Positions 22,952-24,830 of a stretch of 24,830 nucleotides of DNA are shown here, one piece after another. The stretch is from assembly GCA_002404515.1 (NCBI GenBank), contig DHJV01000073.1:24283-49112 (forward strand). Reading direction: 5' to 3'. The notes under the pieces are model-generated. The model ran no database searches and was not told where the DNA came from. It saw nothing but the letters and a program-made list of their open reading frames with translations. Source of the stretch: Lachnospiraceae bacterium UBA4711. GTDB lineage: Bacteria; Bacillota; Clostridia; Lachnospirales; Lachnospiraceae. A program made the position numbers and the translations under genes. The stretch's first letter is position 1, and every line of letters starts with the position of its first letter.

Positions 22952-24232
22952 CTACTTATCATCTTTATCATTGTTATAACGCTGCATGATATTTGCTTTC
23001 GATGCAAGTGAACCTGCACGATACTTTGTTCCGGCATCATTGCCAGACTTCATTGTGTTAGAAGAATAACTCTTTAAACTTGCATTTTTTACGCCATTTT
23101 CAACCTTTCCTTCATCTGAAGAGGAAGAAGATGCCTGTCCATAAGCAGCCTCCTGCATTTTCTCCATAAAGGATTTCTTGTTTTTCTTCTTCTTTTTTGC
23201 ATTCTTCTTTGCAGCCTTTGCCATACTCTTTTCCAGGATCTTATCCATATCACAATGCTTAAAGTAAGCATTTGTACAAATGGTTGTAAGGAAAGAGATA
23301 AAGGATCCCATTGCCCAGTAAAGACCTACACCACAAGGTACATTCACACAGACGAAGAATGAGAAAATTGGCATGATATACATCATGGTTTTCATTGTTC
23401 CCATCGTAGCCTGCTGTGCCGGATCATCCGAACCCTGCATTGGTGTAACCTTCATACTTAAAAACTGGAAGATGAGTGACAATATCGGGATAATAATTGC
23501 AGTTGTCAATGCAAAATGTGGAACGGCTGTCAGATCCAAACCGAAGAAGTTATAAATCTGTTTTATATTATCCACATTGCCATTGGCTGCCATTGCATCT
23601 ACGACTGCACCTGAATTGCCAAGCTTCTGAGCAAATGTATCCCACAATGTTCTTGGGAAGTTTGCAAGCACATCAATGATCGTATTTGTATTTTCATAAT
23701 TGATGGACTTCATCGCATTTGTAAGCTGCTGTCCACCATCTGCTGTTACCGCCTCCAAAGCCTTCTGTGCAGCAGAATCACCCTGGATTGCTGTTGCAAT
23801 TGGCTTGTACATATCATATACCTTTGGTACATATGCAGGTATATTCTGGATTACACGGTACAAAGCAAGGAAAATAGGAAGCTGAATCAACGATGTCAGA
23901 CAACCACTTGTCATGCTGACACCATACTTACTCTGAATCTCTTTCGTGATCCGCTGTACTTCCATCATTGACTGCTGATCTGTCTTACCTCTGTACTTCT
24001 TAGTTGCCTTATTGATTTCCGGCTGGATCATCGCTGTGATCTTGCTCGAACGATTCTGCTTATACATCAATGGGAAGATAAGCAGACGTACAATCAATGT
24101 AAACAGAATAATCGCAATACCGATTGATTCTACACCGATTGCATTCAGTCCACGGTAAAGCAAACTAAGAATGGCTCCTAAAAGCCTCGAAATTGGCTTG
24201 ATAATAAAGCCACCTGACTGTGTTAAAAACAT
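22952..24232 (-). CDS. yidC: membrane protein insertase YidC (Oxa1 family)
   Basis: A 426-residue insertase of the YidC/Oxa1/SpoIIIJ family that inserts and folds membrane proteins with or without SecYEG. The first core helix (about 36-57) holds the conserved Arg (R49 in TLIVRLLIFP) of the hydrophilic groove. A cytoplasmic coiled-coil hairpin (QPEINKATKKYRG...TKEIQSKYG) and the helices around SLIQLPIFLALYRVI follow. There is no lipobox, unlike Bacillus SpoIIIJ. A long insertion (about 150-220) precedes the last helices, and a Lys-rich tail (KKNAKKKKKNKK) may contact ribosomes. The start at 24232 has GGAGG 5 bases upstream; a TTG at 24244 would include that site. Confidence 0.94.
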   Translation of the reverse strand: MFLTQSGGFIIKPISRLLGAILSLLYRGLNAIGVESIGIAIILFTLIVRLLIFPLMYKQNRSSKITAMIQPEINKATKKYRGKTDQQSMMEVQRITKEIQSKYGVSMTSGCLTSLIQLPIFLALYRVIQNIPAYVPKVYDMYKPIATAIQGDSAAQKALEAVTADGGQQLTNAMKSINYENTNTIIDVLANFPRTLWDTFAQKLGNSGAVVDAMAANGNVDNIKQIYNFFGLDLTAVPHFALTTAIIIPILSLIFQFLSMKVTPMQGSDDPAQQATMGTMKTMMYIMPIFSFFVCVNVPCGVGLYWAMGSFISFLTTICTNAYFKHCDMDKILEKSMAKAAKKNAKKKKKNKKSFMEKMQEAAYGQASSSSSDEGKVENGVKNASLKSYSSNTMKSGNDAGTKYRAGSLASKANIMQRYNNDKDDK

Positions 24233-24252
24233 ACTGTCCTCCAATTAGTCGT

Positions 24253-24269
24253 GTAAGACCTCGTCTTAC
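24253..24269 (-). other. perfect 7-bp hairpin between yidD and yidC
   Basis: GTAAGAC and GTCTTAC separated by three bases, 11 bases upstream of the yidC ribosome binding site. No T-run. It could be an RNase processing site or tune yidC translation. Confidence 0.45.
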
Positions 24270-24272
24270 ATA

Positions 24273-24485
24273 TTAAGGAACTGGATCATATCCACCTTTT
24301 GAAAATGGATTGCACCGAAGAATTCTCCATACTGCCAGGACTGTTCCCTTGAAAAAACCATATTTCTGATATGCTTCAATCGCATAATTGGAACAGGTCG
24401 GATAATATTTGCAGTGACCATATCGTTTCCAAGGTGAAATGTATTTCTGATACAGACGTATCATCTTAATACATGCCTTTTTCAT
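24273..24485 (-). CDS. yidD: membrane protein insertion efficiency factor YidD
   Basis: A 70-residue protein of the YidD family, thought to help YidC-dependent insertion at the inner face of the membrane. The family pattern is complete: RLYQKYISPW, CKYYPTCSNYAIEAYQKYG with its two Cys, then RILRCNPFSKGGYDPVP. Its ATG overlaps the rnpA stop codon in an ATGA arrangement (4 bases), which indicates translational coupling. yidC follows after 40 bases. Confidence 0.95.
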   Translation of the reverse strand: MKKACIKMIRLYQKYISPWKRYGHCKYYPTCSNYAIEAYQKYGFFKGTVLAVWRILRCNPFSKGGYDPVP

Positions 24486-24830
24486 TCCATCACCTCCGTA
24501 TCAGTATCCTGCATCAAAATCTCATGTTTTCCCGCCAGATGCAAAAATGCAGAATCTATCTCATGAAAAGATTTACCCTTTGCATTCATTCTGGCAACAA
24601 CCACAAGATCATATCCCGGTTTTATCCGATATTGATTCAACCGATACGTTTCCCTGATCAGTCTGGTCAAACGATGCCTGACCACACTATTACCAACTTT
24701 TTTGCTAACAGAGATTCCAATTCTACTGTAATCCAAGTTGTTGGTCCTCAGATACATCACTAAATACTTATTGGCAAACGATTCTTTTTGGTTATACACC
24801 TTGCCGAACTCTCTGTTATTTTTAAGTGTA
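24482..24830 (-). CDS. rnpA: ribonuclease P protein component, cut by right edge
   Basis: The protein subunit of RNase P, which matures tRNA 5' ends. The visible part reads LKNNREFGKVYNQKESFANKYLVMY from the edge, matching the family's N-terminus, so an internal GTG at 24799 is not the start and a few N-terminal residues lie outside. The RNP motif region is GISVSKKVGNSVVRHRLTRLIRE; the usual RNR is RHR here. rpmH is expected next. The extra acidic C-terminal tail (MQDTDTEVME) overlaps yidD. Confidence 0.95.
   Translation of the reverse strand, partial: TLKNNREFGKVYNQKESFANKYLVMYLRTNNLDYSRIGISVSKKVGNSVVRHRLTRLIRETYRLNQYRIKPGYDLVVVARMNAKGKSFHEIDSAFLHLAGKHEILMQDTDTEVME

Noticed and set aside
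24482..24799. rnpA starting at the internal GTG at 24799
   Set aside because: The frame continues to the right edge with conserved RnpA residues (LKNNREFGKVYN), so the true start is outside the window.

Overview
The window is a low-to-moderate GC Firmicutes chromosome segment, most likely from a gut member of Lachnospiraceae. This rests on strong AGGAGG-type ribosome binding sites, the rnpA-yidD-yidC-jag and mnmG-rsmG clusters, parA-parB-DUF4446-serS in a row, and a DUF3881 gene, which I know mainly from that family. I cannot name the genus from sequence alone. It is an origin-proximal housekeeping region: the right edge stops inside rnpA, which in Firmicutes normally sits beside rpmH and dnaA.

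Layout from left to right. 1-2153, mostly minus strand: the start of a zinc-ribbon protein, a histidine phosphatase, an unusually GC-rich methyltransferase-like gene and tRNA-Lys(CTT). 2154-3300: a possible small Cys-rich ORF and trmB (minus), then closely spaced divergent promoters. 3303-7561, plus: a D,D-carboxypeptidase, a DegS-like sensor-kinase homologue that appears to have lost its phospho-accepting His, and argS, ended by a strong terminator. 7650-8800: a gene-free, very AT-rich block with three perfect parS sites and six matches to the DnaA-box consensus TTATNCACA. 8824-13424, plus: parA, parB, DUF4446, serS, DUF3881. 13448-15958: a ROK sugar kinase and a GH1 enzyme with a phosphate-binding signature, with tRNA-Arg(CCT) antisense between them. 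15991-17570: a small membrane coiled-coil protein and a DEDDh exonuclease with a zinc ribbon. 17589-24830: rsmG, mnmG (minus), mnmE (plus, opposite to all its usual partners), then jag, yidC, yidD and partial rnpA (minus).

Functional links: ParA/ParB with the parS cluster handle origin segregation, and the interleaved DnaA boxes suggest initiation control or an origin function in the same block. MnmE and MnmG together make the cmnm5U34 tRNA modification. RnpA, TrmB, RsmG, ArgS, SerS and two tRNA genes make the window strongly translation-centred. YidC, YidD and Jag belong to membrane-protein insertion. The ROK kinase and GH1 enzyme form a plausible phosphorylate-then-hydrolyse route for beta-glucosides.

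The most interesting feature is a pair of long, homologous palindromic elements, element 1 (20329-20493) and element 2 (22145-22285). They flank mnmE in inverted orientation. They keep the same folding plan and several identical sequence blocks while parts of their stems differ. They could be a repeat or structured-RNA family and may explain why mnmE alone is inverted. The other main leads are the parS/DnaA block and the degenerate kinase between the carboxypeptidase and argS.
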